Of a stretch of 38,529 nt of DNA, positions 8,706 to 16,744 are shown one piece after another (within the stretch, counting starts at the first letter, position 1; each line of letters opens with the position of its first letter). The stretch lies in the NCBI GenBank assembly GCA_024227975.1, contig JAAETV010000214.1:1-38529 (forward strand), read 5' to 3'. Source of the stretch: Actinomycetes bacterium (GTDB lineage: Bacteria; Actinomycetota; Acidimicrobiia; Acidimicrobiales; SZUA-35). The notes under the pieces were generated by a model. It ran no database searches. It was not told where the DNA came from and saw nothing but the letters and a program-made list of their open reading frames with translations. The translations under genes and the position numbers were made by a program.

Positions 8706-9113
8706 TCAGTCCGGCGGGCGCTGCGTATTGCGTCTCAGCCGCCACTCCTCGGCTGACGATCGGGCCTCACGCTCGATATCGATCTGGCGATAGGCGGCGC
8801 TCCAGCGGCGAGTCTTGGCCAGGCCAGTAACGAACTGGGACAGATACCTCACCCCGAACCCGATCACACCCAGCTCTGACCACTGCCTGACGTGGACCAG
8901 CTCATGAGCCAACAGTGTGCTGGATCCGTCGGTTGCGATGTCGCGGCCGATGAAAACGAGGCGTCCCAGAGCCACCCCTTGGTAGGGGCCAGGAATGGGG
9001 GCCCGAATGACCCGGACCCGCGACGCAAGCTCGGCTGGGATCAGGTCGTAGGCGGCCATCTCGTCTCTGGTCAGAGGCCGCACCCGGCGGTTGGTGGCGG
9101 TGCCATCGGTCAC
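8706..9113 (-). CDS. Small DUF4157-like metallopeptidase-fold protein (HELVH)
   Basis: A 135-residue protein with a zinc-binding HExxH motif (LLAHELVHVRQWSELG, around residues 67-82) and a downstream Glu-rich helix (IEREARSSAEEW) that could give the third ligand. This pattern matches the small DUF4157/eCIS-type metallopeptidase-like domains. It has no signal peptide, but a hydrophobic segment (LGVIGFGVRYLSQFV) follows the motif. The start is a GTG with AGG just upstream; an internal ATG 18 codons in is possible. It is divergent from the ABC1 kinase gene with about 70 bases between starts. No contractile-injection or toxin genes lie nearby, so a function as part of such a system is not supported. 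Substrate unknown. Confidence 0.65.
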   Translation of the reverse strand: MTDGTATNRRVRPLTRDEMAAYDLIPAELASRVRVIRAPIPGPYQGVALGRLVFIGRDIATDGSSTLLAHELVHVRQWSELGVIGFGVRYLSQFVTGLAKTRRWSAAYRQIDIEREARSSAEEWRLRRNTQRPPD

Positions 9114-9185
9114 CCTCGACAGGCTAATCGGCCAACGGCCTCCGCACTGGTCCGATGGTCAGGTTGGTCGCGTAACCTTGGTTTG

Positions 9186-10694
9186 GTGCGCCCCAAGAGC
9201 ATGCTCGTTGTCACCCTGGCTGCAATCGCATTGGCCCTGACCGGAGTTCGGTTGGCCAGCCGCTCGATCAGAAGCAGTGCCTCAGTCAGATCTCGCCGGG
9301 CGCCGGGGCGCCCGGTCAACAGCCACCGGACCTGGGCCAGGAACCTGCGACTGGCTCGCCTCGGGCTTCGCAGTAGTCGCCGCTATGCGCTCCATCGGGC
9401 TCGCATCACGTTTGCCTCTGTCGAGCGGGCCCAAGGACTCGACACTGCCTTCCAGATCCGAACGGCAGAGGAAGTGACAGCCGAGCTGGGGAACATGAAG
9501 GGCGCCATGATGAAGATCGGCCAGATGGCCAGCTACCTGGACACAGGGCTCCCCGATCACGTCCGCCAGACAATGGCCTCCCTCCAGCATGACGCTCCAC
9601 CAATGGCCCCCGAGTTGGCGGCAGAGCAGGTGCGGGCTGAGCTCGGCGCCACTCCCGACGAGCTGTTTGACCGGTGGGATGAGCGCCCGATCGCCTCGGC
9701 CTCGATCGGACAGGTCCATAGGGCCGTCACCCATGACGGGCGGGCGGTTGCGGTCAAGGTCCAGTATCCGGGAGTGGCCGAAGCAGTTGCCGCTGATCTG
9801 CGCAATGCCGGGTGGCTGTTCGGTGTGCTGGCATCACTGTTTCCCGGAGTCGATCCTGACCCCATCGTCGACGAGATCAGGAGTCGCCTGCTCGAAGAGC
9901 TCGACTATGAGATCGAGGCCGACAACCAGCGTCTCTTCCACCACTATTTCGATGGTCACCCCTATATCTCGGTCCCCAGCATCATTGATGAGTTCTCGAC
10001 AGGGCGGATCCTCACCAGCGACCTGGCCGTTGGATCTCGCTTCGACGAGGTGGTGGCCTGGAGCGAGGAAGAGCGGAACCTCGCTGCTGAGACCCTCTTT
10101 CGGTTCTCTTTCGGTGCGATATATCGCCTTCATGCGTTCAATGGCGACCCACACCCTGGGAACTATCTATTCAACTCTGGAGGACGCGTCACCTTCCTCG
10201 ATTTCGGCCTGGTGAAGCGATTCGATCCAGCTGAGACCGTACTTTTTGAGGAGTTGATTCGCGAAATGGTCGTCAAACGCGATGCTGTCGCCTTTCGTCG
10301 CATAGTCGAGGGGGCCGGGATCCTCGGTCGTGAGGCCCCATTTGATGATGACCTCGTCGAGAACTACTTCAGCTACTACTACCGATATGTGATGACGGAT
10401 GGCCCCGTCACGATCGACGCTGACTACGCTGCCGGTGGCGTTCAGCATCTCTTCGATACCTCCGGACCGTACGGGGAGCTCATGAAACACCTGAACGTGC
10501 CGCCCTCGTTCGTAGTCGTTCAGCGGATCACACTTGGTCTGATGGGACTGTTCGCCCAGCTGGAGGCGACGGCCAATTGGCAGCGGATCGCGGCCGAATT
10601 GTGGCCGTTCACTTCGAGCCCCCCATCGACGCCAATGGGTGAGGAGATCAGGACCTGGCGCCAGGCCAATACTCAACCTGTGTACGGCATCTGA
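9186..10694 (+). CDS. ABC1/AarF/UbiB-type atypical kinase
   Basis: A 502-residue ABC1/UbiB-family protein. Visible motifs are the KxGQ signature (MKIGQMAS, Lys110) that folds over the active site, the Ala-rich nucleotide loop (ASASIGQVHRA), the Lys in VAVKVQYPGV, DPHPGNYLF with catalytic Asp321, and the metal-binding DFG at Asp339 (FLDFGLVKRF). A short hydrophobic N-terminal helix (MLVVTLAAIALALTGV) may anchor it to the membrane. The family supports quinone biosynthesis or lipid handling; actinobacteria often carry several paralogues, so ubiquinone or menaquinone synthesis is not proven. I use the GTG at 9186; ATG at 9201 is the alternative. A TAACCT box ending about 8 bases before the GTG suggests the mRNA may be leaderless. 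The frame stays open upstream, but that part is opposite the metallopeptidase gene and not credible. Confidence 0.88.
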   Translation: MRPKSMLVVTLAAIALALTGVRLASRSIRSSASVRSRRAPGRPVNSHRTWARNLRLARLGLRSSRRYALHRARITFASVERAQGLDTAFQIRTAEEVTAELGNMKGAMMKIGQMASYLDTGLPDHVRQTMASLQHDAPPMAPELAAEQVRAELGATPDELFDRWDERPIASASIGQVHRAVTHDGRAVAVKVQYPGVAEAVAADLRNAGWLFGVLASLFPGVDPDPIVDEIRSRLLEELDYEIEADNQRLFHHYFDGHPYISVPSIIDEFSTGRILTSDLAVGSRFDEVVAWSEEERNLAAETLFRFSFGAIYRLHAFNGDPHPGNYLFNSGGRVTFLDFGLVKRFDPAETVLFEELIREMVVKRDAVAFRRIVEGAGILGREAPFDDDLVENYFSYYYRYVMTDGPVTIDADYAAGGVQHLFDTSGPYGELMKHLNVPPSFVVVQRITLGLMGLFAQLEATANWQRIAAELWPFTSSPPSTPMGEEIRTWRQANTQPVYGI

Positions 10695-10882
10695 CCTCTC
10701 TGTCGCCCATCGGTGATTCTCTATGAGATCCTGACTCGGATCTGCTCCTATGGGCTCGTTTGTTCAGTATTGAATTGCCGAACGTGGTTTTTGGTGCGCT
10801 CAAGTCCATGGCCTTGGTGCCGAAGCATCCAATGAGACCAATCCGCAGTCCGAGTCTAAACAGAGGTCCACGAGGGGCCGGA

Positions 10883-11818
10883 GTGAGAGAAACTGTGACC
10901 GAAAGATCCGATGTTGGCGGCGACGACATCCGACTCGACAGTGGGCCAGGAATCGACGGACTCGACCTAACGGACACGGCAAGGCAGTTGCTGTTCCACG
11001 GCCGGCTGCTCGATCGAGCTGCAGCTATGCGACCGATGCAGGCCACGGTCTGCCGTCTGGCTGCCGTCATGGTCGATCCTGACTGCTCGATCGAGGACGT
11101 GGCCAAGGAGCTCCGTCTAGACCCGCCTCTCGTGGCAGCACTGTTGAAGGAGGCGAACTCAGCAGCGTCAGCTCCGGTGGCTGGCATCAGTTCGATCCAG
11201 GCGGCTGCAACCAGGCTGGGTCTCGCCCGCGTCCTGGCCGTCGCTGCTGGTTCGATGCTTGGTCCGACCGCTCAGCGGTCGCTCGAGGCCTACCAGCTCG
11301 GACCGGGCGGGCTGTGGGACCACTCCATCCTCTCTTCCTATGTTGCAGAGGCCATCTACGGGATGGGTAGGGACGGGATCGGTCCTGAAGTTGTTGCCTC
11401 GGCCTTACTGCACCACATGGGCAAGATCATCCTCAACGACATCTTGGAACCATCGCAATTCCATTCGGCGATCATGGTCAACGGTTCCTCCGATGCTGCT
11501 GAGCGGGAGCTGATCGATGTCGATCATGCCGAGATGGGGGCAGTGCTGCTGGAGATGTGGAACCTTCCGGCTTCGATTACCGAGCCGATCCGGTTTCATC
11601 ACGCCCCCGACCGGACCGAGTGGCCGGCCGCCCATGTTGTCAACATCGCCAGCATCATCGGTCGCGAGCTTGGTGGGATCGCCAGGCCTGGCGGGCCAGA
11701 CATGGATGATCTGCTGCTCGACGCATCGTTGGAAGCGCTCAGCCTTGAACGAGAGGCTGTTGTCCACGTGACAACGTCCCTGCTCGTACTAGCTGGTCGG
11801 ATACCCAACAGGGCCTGA
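10883..11818 (+). CDS. HDOD-domain protein
   Basis: A 311-residue protein with an HDOD (PF08668) domain: LLFHGRLLDRAAAMRPMQATVCRLAAVMVDPD opens it, followed by SIEDVAKELRLDPPLVAALLKEANSA and the LLHHMGKIILND core near residue 180, then HAEMGAVLLEMWNLPASITEPIRFHHAP. HDOD proteins are HD-GYP relatives that usually lack phosphodiesterase chemistry and act in signalling; here the HD pair reads HH, consistent with loss of catalysis. There is no fused output domain. I chose the GTG at 10883 because GAGGGG stands about 7 bases before it; a GTG at 10895 is also reasonable, and the frame runs open to a TTG at 10760. It lies downstream of the ABC1 gene but with a 190-base gap, so is probably transcribed separately. 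Confidence 0.78.
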   Translation: MRETVTERSDVGGDDIRLDSGPGIDGLDLTDTARQLLFHGRLLDRAAAMRPMQATVCRLAAVMVDPDCSIEDVAKELRLDPPLVAALLKEANSAASAPVAGISSIQAAATRLGLARVLAVAAGSMLGPTAQRSLEAYQLGPGGLWDHSILSSYVAEAIYGMGRDGIGPEVVASALLHHMGKIILNDILEPSQFHSAIMVNGSSDAAERELIDVDHAEMGAVLLEMWNLPASITEPIRFHHAPDRTEWPAAHVVNIASIIGRELGGIARPGGPDMDDLLLDASLEALSLEREAVVHVTTSLLVLAGRIPNRA

Positions 11819-11974
11819 GTGTGGCGGGAGACTCTGCCAGTCTCAACCGCGACGCATGGTCTGCTGGGGCAGGAACGGCGTCATTTCGTCTTGCCCCTCA
11901 GGGTCACAAAAGGGCATGACGAGAAACGGCTGTTCTGCCCAGGCTCCGATCAGGACGTCAGCTCGGCCGTGGCC

Positions 11975-12298
11975 TCAGCAGGGACTTTGTCGGGCTCCGT
12001 CACGGGCTTTGATGACGGCCCGTCGGCTAGGGGAGCGGGGGGCGAAGCCAGCACCCGCTCTCTCCTCATCGTTCTCGCAGCCCCAGAACCCGTGTTCGCG
12101 GTTGAGGCGGGCTGTCACCCGGCACTCCATCATCACCGGGCAGGCAATGCAATAGCTTGCGGCGATCGCCTCTCGTTCGACCCGTCGCTCTGGACGCTCA
12201 GCGGCGGGACCGAAGAAGACGTGAGTCAAGCCTCTGCAGATCGCCTGGTCCGTCCAACTCGCGTCGGTTTCGGGATGTATGGCAAACTCCGTGTCCAT
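11975..12298 (-). CDS. WhiB-family iron-sulfur transcription regulator
   Basis: A 107-residue WhiB-like (Wbl) protein, a family confined to actinobacteria and their phages. Four cluster cysteines are present: Cys21 (AICRGL), Cys50 and Cys53 (YCIACP) and Cys59 (MECR), which should bind a 4Fe-4S cluster. The turn that normally reads G(V/I)WGG is GFWGC here, adding a fifth cysteine at 74, followed by the usual acidic ENDEER and a basic C-terminal tail (PRSPSRRAVIKAR) that would contact DNA. Wbl proteins act with the primary sigma factor to sense redox or nitric oxide and control division, metabolism or drug resistance; which subtype this is I cannot say. The ATG at 12298 has GGAG five bases upstream, and a promoter lies at 12330-12358. 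It is divergent from the nuclease/HelD operon. Confidence 0.9.
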   Translation of the reverse strand: MDTEFAIHPETDASWTDQAICRGLTHVFFGPAAERPERRVEREAIAASYCIACPVMMECRVTARLNREHGFWGCENDEERAGAGFAPRSPSRRAVIKARDGARQSPC

Positions 12299-12329
12299 CC
12301 GTTCTCCGGCTACTCAGGTGGGTATGAAA

Positions 12330-12358
12330 AGATTGCCTGAAGCTGAGCGATCGGTCAA
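12330..12358 (-). promoter_or_regulatory. Predicted whiB promoter
   Basis: Read on the minus strand, TTGACC (-35, 12353-12358), a 17-base spacer and CAATCT (-10, 12330-12335). Transcription would begin near 12323-12327, giving a leader of about 25-30 bases with the GGAG ribosome site close to the ATG. The -35 is close to consensus; the -10 is weaker, as expected if an activator helps. Confidence 0.5.
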
Positions 12359-12414
12359 TCCATGGTGACGAATGGCACTTGATGCGGTTCGACCACTGAT
12401 GTCTTCCGCTCTTC

Positions 12415-12472
12415 GTGTCAGATCAGACACCGTGACCAGGTATTCATGTCCTGATCATCTTGGATCCTGATC
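12415..12472. repeat. Dyad and 16-bp-spaced direct repeats upstream of whiB
   Basis: The dyad GTGTCAGATCAGACAC (12415-12430, one mismatched pair) is followed by two copies of TCCTGATC at 12449-12456 and 12465-12472, spaced by 16 bases. They lie between the whiB promoter and the 14-bp inverted repeat and look like protein-binding sites. The binding protein is unknown. Confidence 0.4.
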
Positions 12473-12483
12473 TCACCACTGAC

Positions 12484-12513
12484 CAGTACTGGGTCAGCCC
12501 TGACCCAGTACTG
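12484..12513. promoter_or_regulatory. Perfect 14-bp inverted repeat, candidate operator of the EEP-HelD operon
   Basis: CAGTACTGGGTCAG is followed by CC and then its exact reverse complement CTGACCCAGTACTG. Each arm contains the self-complementary CAGTACTG, so the site also reads as two overlapping near-palindromes of the form TGACC-AGTACT-GGGTCA (first at 12480-12496). A TAGCCT -10 box lies at 12521-12526, ten bases before the ATG of the endonuclease/exonuclease/phosphatase gene, so the repeat covers the expected -35 region. No T-run follows, which argues against a terminator. Confidence 0.6.
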
Positions 12514-12536
12514 AGCCCAGTAGCCTTGGCTAGCCC

Positions 12537-13346
12537 ATGCGCCTACTCACCTGGAACCTGTGGTGGCAGTTCGGTCCCTGGCAGGACCGTCAACCAGCCA
12601 TCCTCGGCGAGCTATTAGCCGTCGATCCTGATGTCGCGCTCCTCCAGGAGGTGTGGGCAGACGAAGACCAAGACCAAGCCGAGATCCTGAGCTCAGGCCT
12701 GGGCTACCAGGTGGCCAGGACCCGGCGTCCTGGAGGCGAGCCTCATCGGTTTGGCAACGCCGTCCTCAGCCGCTGGCCGGTCGAGGAGCTGGAGCAGATC
12801 TCGCTATCTGGGCTCGATGATCAGCCATCGCATCGCACCGCCCTGGCCGTCAGGATCGAGGCCCCGTCCGGTCCGTGGGTGGTGATCGTGACCCATCTGG
12901 CCTGGCAATACGACCTGAGCGCTCTCCGCCAACGCCAACTCGGCGAGGTGGCGGAGCTGGCCGCCAAGTATCGGGGGGATGTCGAGGTCGATCCCCCCGT
13001 CATCGTTGGGGGTGACCTCAATGCTGTTCCCGACTCAGACGAGATCCGCCGCTTGACCGGGCTCAGCCAGCCCTATGTCGATGGGCTCGTGTTCACCGAC
13101 TCCTGGGCCACAGTCGGCAATGGACCCGGTCATACATGGTCGCGTGACAATCCTCATTCGGCGGAGGCCATCTGGCCCCGTCGCCGCCTCGACTATGTAT
13201 TCGTGGCCTGGCCTCGGCCGAAGCCTCTCGGCAACCCCTTGTCAGCCCGCCTCGTGGGCGTGGAGCCTCGTGATGGGCAGATCGGATCCGATCATTATGG
13301 GGTCCTGGTTGAGGTCTGCACAGATCGGGCGGAGAAGGCCTCATGA
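12537..13346 (+). CDS. Endonuclease/exonuclease/phosphatase (EEP) family hydrolase
   Basis: A 269-residue EEP-fold enzyme (the family of exonuclease III, DNase I and inositol phosphatases). Metal and catalytic residues are visible: Asn7 (TWNLWW), Glu38 (LLQEVW), His120 (IVTHLAW), Asp160 and Asn162 (GGDLNA), Asp219 (RLDYVFV) and Asp252-His253 (SDHYG). There is no signal peptide, so it should be cytoplasmic. Whether the substrate is DNA, RNA, a phospholipid or a small phosphodiester cannot be told. The ATG stands only ten bases after a TAGCCT -10 box, so the leader is very short and no ribosome site is seen. Its stop overlaps the start of the next gene (ATGA), making it the first gene of an operon with the DUF2510 membrane protein and HelD. 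Confidence 0.87.
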   Translation: MRLLTWNLWWQFGPWQDRQPAILGELLAVDPDVALLQEVWADEDQDQAEILSSGLGYQVARTRRPGGEPHRFGNAVLSRWPVEELEQISLSGLDDQPSHRTALAVRIEAPSGPWVVIVTHLAWQYDLSALRQRQLGEVAELAAKYRGDVEVDPPVIVGGDLNAVPDSDEIRRLTGLSQPYVDGLVFTDSWATVGNGPGHTWSRDNPHSAEAIWPRRRLDYVFVAWPRPKPLGNPLSARLVGVEPRDGQIGSDHYGVLVEVCTDRAEKAS

Positions 13347-14398
13347 GCGAGCCGCCCCCCCCATCTCCCCACCAACCCCCTCCGGGCTGGTACCACGACC
13401 CCCAGAGCGGGGGCCGAGGCTTTCGTTGGTGGGACGGGACGACCTGGACCGAGAAACGGAGCGACCACCCCGACGCCCGAGGTGAGGGGCTGACTCCGCT
13501 CGGAGAGTGGTTCAGCACGCTGATCCGAACCGTCACCAGTCGGCTCGGTCACTTCTTTCCCCTGGTGGTATGTCTGATCGTGCCGACCGCCCTCCTCAAC
13601 GGTCACAGCGCATGGCTTGCCTTTCGCACCGGAGTCATGATCTCCGATCCTGAGAACAATCAGCTGACCTTCACCAACCCCGAGGCCAGTGTGGTGTTGT
13701 ACTCATTCGTCGGTCTGAGCTTGCTTCTGCTGGCGGCGGCCTTCGTGGTGCTGCTGGTGGCGGCGGCCCGACAGGCCAACGCCATCCTCGACGAAGTCCC
13801 CGAGGAGTGGTCGGTCTCGATGCGGGGGGCATCGAGGCGCATTCCCAAAGCACTTGGTCTGTCGGCCCTCTTGGCTGGCGTACTGTTCGTCCTGTTCTGG
13901 ATCATGATGATCAGCGCCTCGTTGGTGCCCATCTCCGCGTTGCTCATGCTCCCCTTGTGGTTGATCGGGACCGTCGTGGTGTGTGTACGGTTCTCGCTTA
14001 CGAACATCACCGCCGCCCTCGCCCCGAACAACGTCGGGTGTTTGAGGACGAGTTTGGCCCTGACCCGGCCCTACTTCTGGCCCTTGGTAGGGCGGATGGC
14101 GCTTCTGTCCATGTTCGGCCTGTCCCTGGTCCTGATGCTACAGATTGTGGCTACCCCCTTTGTTGCCATTGGGGGCGGGGCAGGGACCGCGCCCATTGAT
14201 CTGGGGGCGGGTGAGATCCCTTTGGTCGACGTGCTCGGCGACAACCCGGCCGTCTTTGCCATCCAGCAGTTGTTCAACGGTCTGGCCTACGGGGCGGTGA
14301 TGGTGATCTGGACGGTTGGGTTCGTCCTCATCTACCGGGACCTGTCCGGTCCGGTGGAGCCTGGCAACTCTGAGCCGGCGGAGGCGTCACTGTCGTGA
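13343..14398 (+). CDS. DUF2510 multi-pass membrane protein
   Basis: A 351-residue protein with an N-terminal cytoplasmic DUF2510 motif (PPGWYHDPQSGGRGFRWWDG, residues 14-33) followed by about six hydrophobic helices: around 73-96, 115-140, 168-190, 193-215, 250-275 and 315-335. The C-terminal tail is short and acidic. The arrangement of a DUF2510 motif ahead of a helix bundle is widespread in actinobacteria and has no established function. Between helices the sequence contains RQANAILDEVPEEWSVSMRGASRR and LAPNNVGCLRTSLALTRPYFWPL, which resemble the amphipathic loops of YIP1/DUF-type membrane proteins. The ATGA overlap with the upstream EEP gene shows coupled translation, and HelD starts 25 bases downstream, so the three are probably one transcript. 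Confidence 0.75.
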   Translation: MSEPPPPSPHQPPPGWYHDPQSGGRGFRWWDGTTWTEKRSDHPDARGEGLTPLGEWFSTLIRTVTSRLGHFFPLVVCLIVPTALLNGHSAWLAFRTGVMISDPENNQLTFTNPEASVVLYSFVGLSLLLLAAAFVVLLVAAARQANAILDEVPEEWSVSMRGASRRIPKALGLSALLAGVLFVLFWIMMISASLVPISALLMLPLWLIGTVVVCVRFSLTNITAALAPNNVGCLRTSLALTRPYFWPLVGRMALLSMFGLSLVLMLQIVATPFVAIGGGAGTAPIDLGAGEIPLVDVLGDNPAVFAIQQLFNGLAYGAVMVIWTVGFVLIYRDLSGPVEPGNSEPAEASLS

Positions 14399-14423
14399 TG
14401 ATCGGGATCACGAGGGTCTGGGC

Positions 14424-16484
14424 ATGAACGGCCAGGACCTGACCCTCGACGATGAACAACAATGGCTCGACGAGGCCTACGGCCACTTGACCACCATGCA
14501 GCGACGGGCTGCTGAGGTGCGGGCCATTAGTGATAGGGCCGTTCGCGATGAGGACACTGTCGACGCCAGGATTGCCCAGTACCACCTCAACCGACGTGAA
14601 GTTGCGCTGCGGGAGGGGAGTGGGCCCTTGTGCTTCGGTCGCATCGATACTGACGATCGCAACCGCTGGTACATCGGACGTCGTCACGTGGAGGATGACA
14701 AGGCCAGCCCGGTGGTGGTCGACTGGAGGGCCCCGGTATCCGCTGCCTTCTATCGGGCCACCGGGATCGATCCGTGCGGTCTGGTCTTCCGACGCCGGTT
14801 CGTCGTCGAGGATCGACGGATCGAGGCCTTGCTCGACGAGGACCTGACCGATCCGGAGAGTGGCAGCCATGGTGGGCTGCCCGACCCCCTACTGGCTGAG
14901 CTAGGGCGTTCGCGCCATGGCCAGATGAGCGACATCGTCGCCACTATCGCCGCTGAGCAGGACCTTATCATCAGGGCACCTCTCGACGAGCTCCTGGTGG
15001 TGCAGGGAGGACCAGGGACGGGCAAGACTGCTGTCGGGCTGCACCGCGCCGCCTTCTTGTTGTTCGAACACCGTCATGCCCTGGCTGAGTCAAAGGTGTT
15101 GGTCGTCGGACCAAACCCCCTGTTCCTCCGCTACATCGCCGAGGTCCTGCCCTCGTTGGGGGAGACAGCGGTTACCCAAGCCACCCTGAGCGGCCTGGTT
15201 GCCTCTCGCTACCGGGTACGGGGCCAAGACGATGACGAGCTAGCCCGCCTCAAGGGGCGCATCGAGATGGCGTCGATCGTTCACAATGTCGTCCGGGCCC
15301 AGTTGAAAGCGCAAGAGCTCGAGCTGAGGGCGGGACTGGTGGTCGTCCGGCTCTCCCTCGACGAGGTGGAACAGCTCCAGAAGACGGTGTTGAGTCGGCG
15401 CCTGCCAGTCAACGACGGTCGAGATGTATTCCGCCGGTTGCTGATCCAGGAGGGATGGAGGCGTCACTGCGAGCGACCTGGCGTCGATCCCGCCGGTGAG
15501 CCCTTGTTCAGCTCGACGGTGCGAGGTGACGCTGGGTTCAAGGCCGCCGTCGACAAGATGTGGCCGACTGTGAGCCCCGTGAACCTCGTGCGGAGCCTGT
15601 ACCGCTCACCCAAATGGCTGATCGAGGCGGCGACCGGGATACTCAGCGCAGAGGAGCAGAAGAAGCTGAAGCGGCCATCGACCAAGAAGCCGGCCGATGA
15701 GGTCTGGACTGTCGGCGACCTGCCCTTGCTTGACGAGGCCCAGTGGTTGTGTGCGGGAGTTCCGGCAACCTATGGCCACGTGGTGGTCGATGAGGCCCAA
15801 GATCTGTCACCGATGGCGCTACGGATGCTGGCCCGGCGAGCGGCCGGGGGCTCGATGACTGTGTTAGGCGACCTGGCCCAGGCCACCAGCCCCCACGCCG
15901 TTGGTTCCTGGCGGGCAGCTCTGGCAGCCATGACCGACCATCTGGCCGAGACGTCATCTTCCAAGCGGGCGGTGACGGTGCGCCAGGCCGAGCTCACGGT
16001 CGGATACCGGGTTCCAGCCGCCATCCTCGACATAGCCAATCGGCTCTTGACTGAGGCTGCTCCGGAGGTCACCCCGGCACAATCGGTCCGCCAAGGTGGT
16101 GACCCGCCACTCGTGGTTCGGGTCGAAGCCGGCGATATCGAGGCGACCGTGGCGGCCGAAGTCAAGGCTCTGTACCAGCGGACAGCGAGCGTGGCCGTTG
16201 TGGCGCTGGAGCACCGCCTCGATGGACTAGCGGCAGCGCTACAGGCGGCCGGATTGCCCTCTGACCGGGTTGGAGGAGCCGGCCTGCCAGGTCATGAAGC
16301 AGTTGCCCTGGTCGATCCGCCTACCGTCAAAGGGTTGGAGTTCGACGCGGTGGTGGTCGTTGAGCCGGGTGAGATAGCGGCCACCGACTCCGGGTTGCGA
16401 CACCTCTACGTGGCCATGACCCGAGCTGTCCAGCATCTTGGTCTGATCCACGCCGAACCCCTTCCAACTTTGCTGGAGCTGTAG
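14424..16484 (+). CDS. helD: HelD-like UvrD-family RNA polymerase-recycling helicase
   Basis: A 686-residue superfamily 1 ATPase of the HelD type. An N-terminal coiled coil (QQWLDEAYGHLTTMQRRAAEV) is followed by the HelD hallmark block GRIDTDDRNRWYIGRRHVED and VDWRAPVSAAFYRA. Walker A is GGPGTGKT at 195-202 with Lys201, Walker B/motif II is DEAQD at 456-460, motif V is PTVKGLEFDAVVVVEPGE and motif VI LYVAMTRAVQHLGLIH. HelD enters the RNA polymerase channels and releases stalled polymerase from DNA; the actinobacterial HelR branch also removes rifampicin. Which branch this is cannot be decided here. The ATG at 14424 has GAGGG nine bases upstream; the frame is open further upstream but overlaps the previous gene. 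It is the third gene of the EEP-DUF2510-HelD operon behind the palindromic operator. Confidence 0.88.
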   Translation: MNGQDLTLDDEQQWLDEAYGHLTTMQRRAAEVRAISDRAVRDEDTVDARIAQYHLNRREVALREGSGPLCFGRIDTDDRNRWYIGRRHVEDDKASPVVVDWRAPVSAAFYRATGIDPCGLVFRRRFVVEDRRIEALLDEDLTDPESGSHGGLPDPLLAELGRSRHGQMSDIVATIAAEQDLIIRAPLDELLVVQGGPGTGKTAVGLHRAAFLLFEHRHALAESKVLVVGPNPLFLRYIAEVLPSLGETAVTQATLSGLVASRYRVRGQDDDELARLKGRIEMASIVHNVVRAQLKAQELELRAGLVVVRLSLDEVEQLQKTVLSRRLPVNDGRDVFRRLLIQEGWRRHCERPGVDPAGEPLFSSTVRGDAGFKAAVDKMWPTVSPVNLVRSLYRSPKWLIEAATGILSAEEQKKLKRPSTKKPADEVWTVGDLPLLDEAQWLCAGVPATYGHVVVDEAQDLSPMALRMLARRAAGGSMTVLGDLAQATSPHAVGSWRAALAAMTDHLAETSSSKRAVTVRQAELTVGYRVPAAILDIANRLLTEAAPEVTPAQSVRQGGDPPLVVRVEAGDIEATVAAEVKALYQRTASVAVVALEHRLDGLAAALQAAGLPSDRVGGAGLPGHEAVALVDPPTVKGLEFDAVVVVEPGEIAATDSGLRHLYVAMTRAVQHLGLIHAEPLPTLLEL

Positions 16485-16744
16485 CCGGTCCCGGCCTGTG
16501 TCCGCTACCTCTCAGAGACCGGAGCCGGCGTCGGCTTGTTGCTGGTGGTGCATGGGGTTGCGGGCCAGGCGGTGCTCGCGGACGCGTGTATATCACGGAG
16601 GGTGGTTGTCCGGACCCGTTAGGTGTCGGTCACAGGAGATTGCTCGGTGATGTCACAAGGCCTGGCTACGGTCTTGTCGAGCTCTTGCTCGACCAAGGCT
16701 TCCCCTTTCAACAGCATCTTCGAAACACCTGTTGGAGGCATCCG

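Noticed and set aside
8706..9113. Contractile-injection-system peptidase component
   Set aside because: The HELVH protein resembles DUF4157 proteins found in such systems, but none of their structural genes are present.
11819..12340. Plus-strand frame opposite whiB
   Set aside because: The minus strand encodes the four WhiB cysteines with a good ribosome site and promoter.
16586..16744. 53-codon upstream extension of the DUF222-HNH frame
   Set aside because: The extension has no family similarity and the ATG at 16745 has an excellent GGAGG site.
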